From the NCBI GenBank assembly GCA_002295635.1, contig DBHK01000007.1, forward strand, positions 53,923 through 117,922: DNA of 64,000 nucleotides, read 5' to 3'. The position numbers and the translations under genes were made by a program. Under the pieces are notes generated by a model. The model was given only the letters and a program-made list of their open reading frames with translations. It made no database searches and was not told the DNA's origin. How positions within the stretch are numbered: the first letter of the stretch is position 1; every line of letters begins with the position of its first letter. Shown piece after piece: positions 63,975 to 64,000 of this stretch. This DNA comes from UBA830 sp002295635 (lineage in GTDB: Bacteria > Pseudomonadota > Alphaproteobacteria > MPNO01 > UBA830).

Positions 63975-64000
63975 TGGCAGGAGTGGAGGGACTCGAACCC
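63975..64000 (-). tRNA. tRNA-Trp (probable), 5' part outside the window
   Basis: Only the 3' part is seen on the minus strand: T-arm GGGTTCGAGTCCC, acceptor CACTCCT, discriminator G and encoded CCA. The sequence and the position just upstream of secE are those of tRNA-Trp in many proteobacteria. The anticodon is outside, so the identity is inferred. Confidence 0.7.

Overview
The window looks like a scaffold from a Gram-negative alphaproteobacterium. Evidence: the uninterrupted secE-nusG-rplKAJL-rpoBC / rpsL-rpsG-fusA-tuf / S10-spc-alpha block, the ATP12-HAD-RluC-CrcB-RarA-DegP neighbourhood, a DUF1489 gene and LipB. Two runs of N, and a 20-base repeat flanking one of them, mark it as a draft or environmental assembly. 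I cannot place it more narrowly; something near the Rhodospirillales is a guess.

Layout. 1-2.4 kb: the end of a chemotaxis receptor gene and a small solute-binding protein gene, both visibly A/T-rich. 2.76 kb: tRNA-Gly(CCC). 2.8-7.8 kb (minus): a tightly packed six-gene operon (CoA-transferase, EamA permease, ChaC-like, SDR, methyltransferase, class II aldolase). 7.95-12.9 kb (plus): three overlapping TauE/SafE permease paralogues, then a cytoplasmic molybdopterin oxidoreductase and a RidA-family protein. 13.2-18.3 kb (plus): lower meta-cleavage pathway (semialdehyde dehydrogenase, hydratase, acylating acetaldehyde dehydrogenase, aldolase, 4-oxalocrotonate decarboxylase). 18.3-21 kb (minus): a terephthalate-dioxygenase-like set in the order alpha, beta, TphB-like dehydrogenase. 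21.1-24.2 kb (plus): a FadR-type regulator with a palindromic operator candidate, a decayed fumarylacetoacetate-hydrolase-family pseudogene, a Rieske ferredoxin and its reductase.

24.2-33.3 kb is housekeeping: DUF1489, MgtE, a tRNA-Leu broken by an assembly gap, LipB, ATP12, HAD phosphatase, RluC, CrcB, RarA and a Do-family protease. 33.4-64 kb is the ribosomal protein/RNA polymerase supercluster, all on the minus strand, with two clear sigma70-type promoters (before rpsL and before rpsM), candidate L10 and L1 autoregulatory leaders, an rplL-rpoB hairpin, and the 3' end of tRNA-Trp at the edge.

How the accessory genes fit together: a ring-hydroxylating oxygenase (alpha/beta plus separate ferredoxin and reductase) and a TphB-like dehydrogenase should turn an aromatic carboxylate into a catechol-type diol. 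The meta-pathway enzymes would take 2-hydroxymuconic semialdehyde to pyruvate and acetyl-CoA. The ring-cleavage dioxygenase and the 4-oxalocrotonate tautomerase that should link them are absent from the window. The most interesting points are this split tph/meta hybrid, the adjacent FAH pseudogene, the triple TauE/SafE array coupled to a molybdoenzyme, and a CrcB protein with Lys where the family's pore Asn normally sits.
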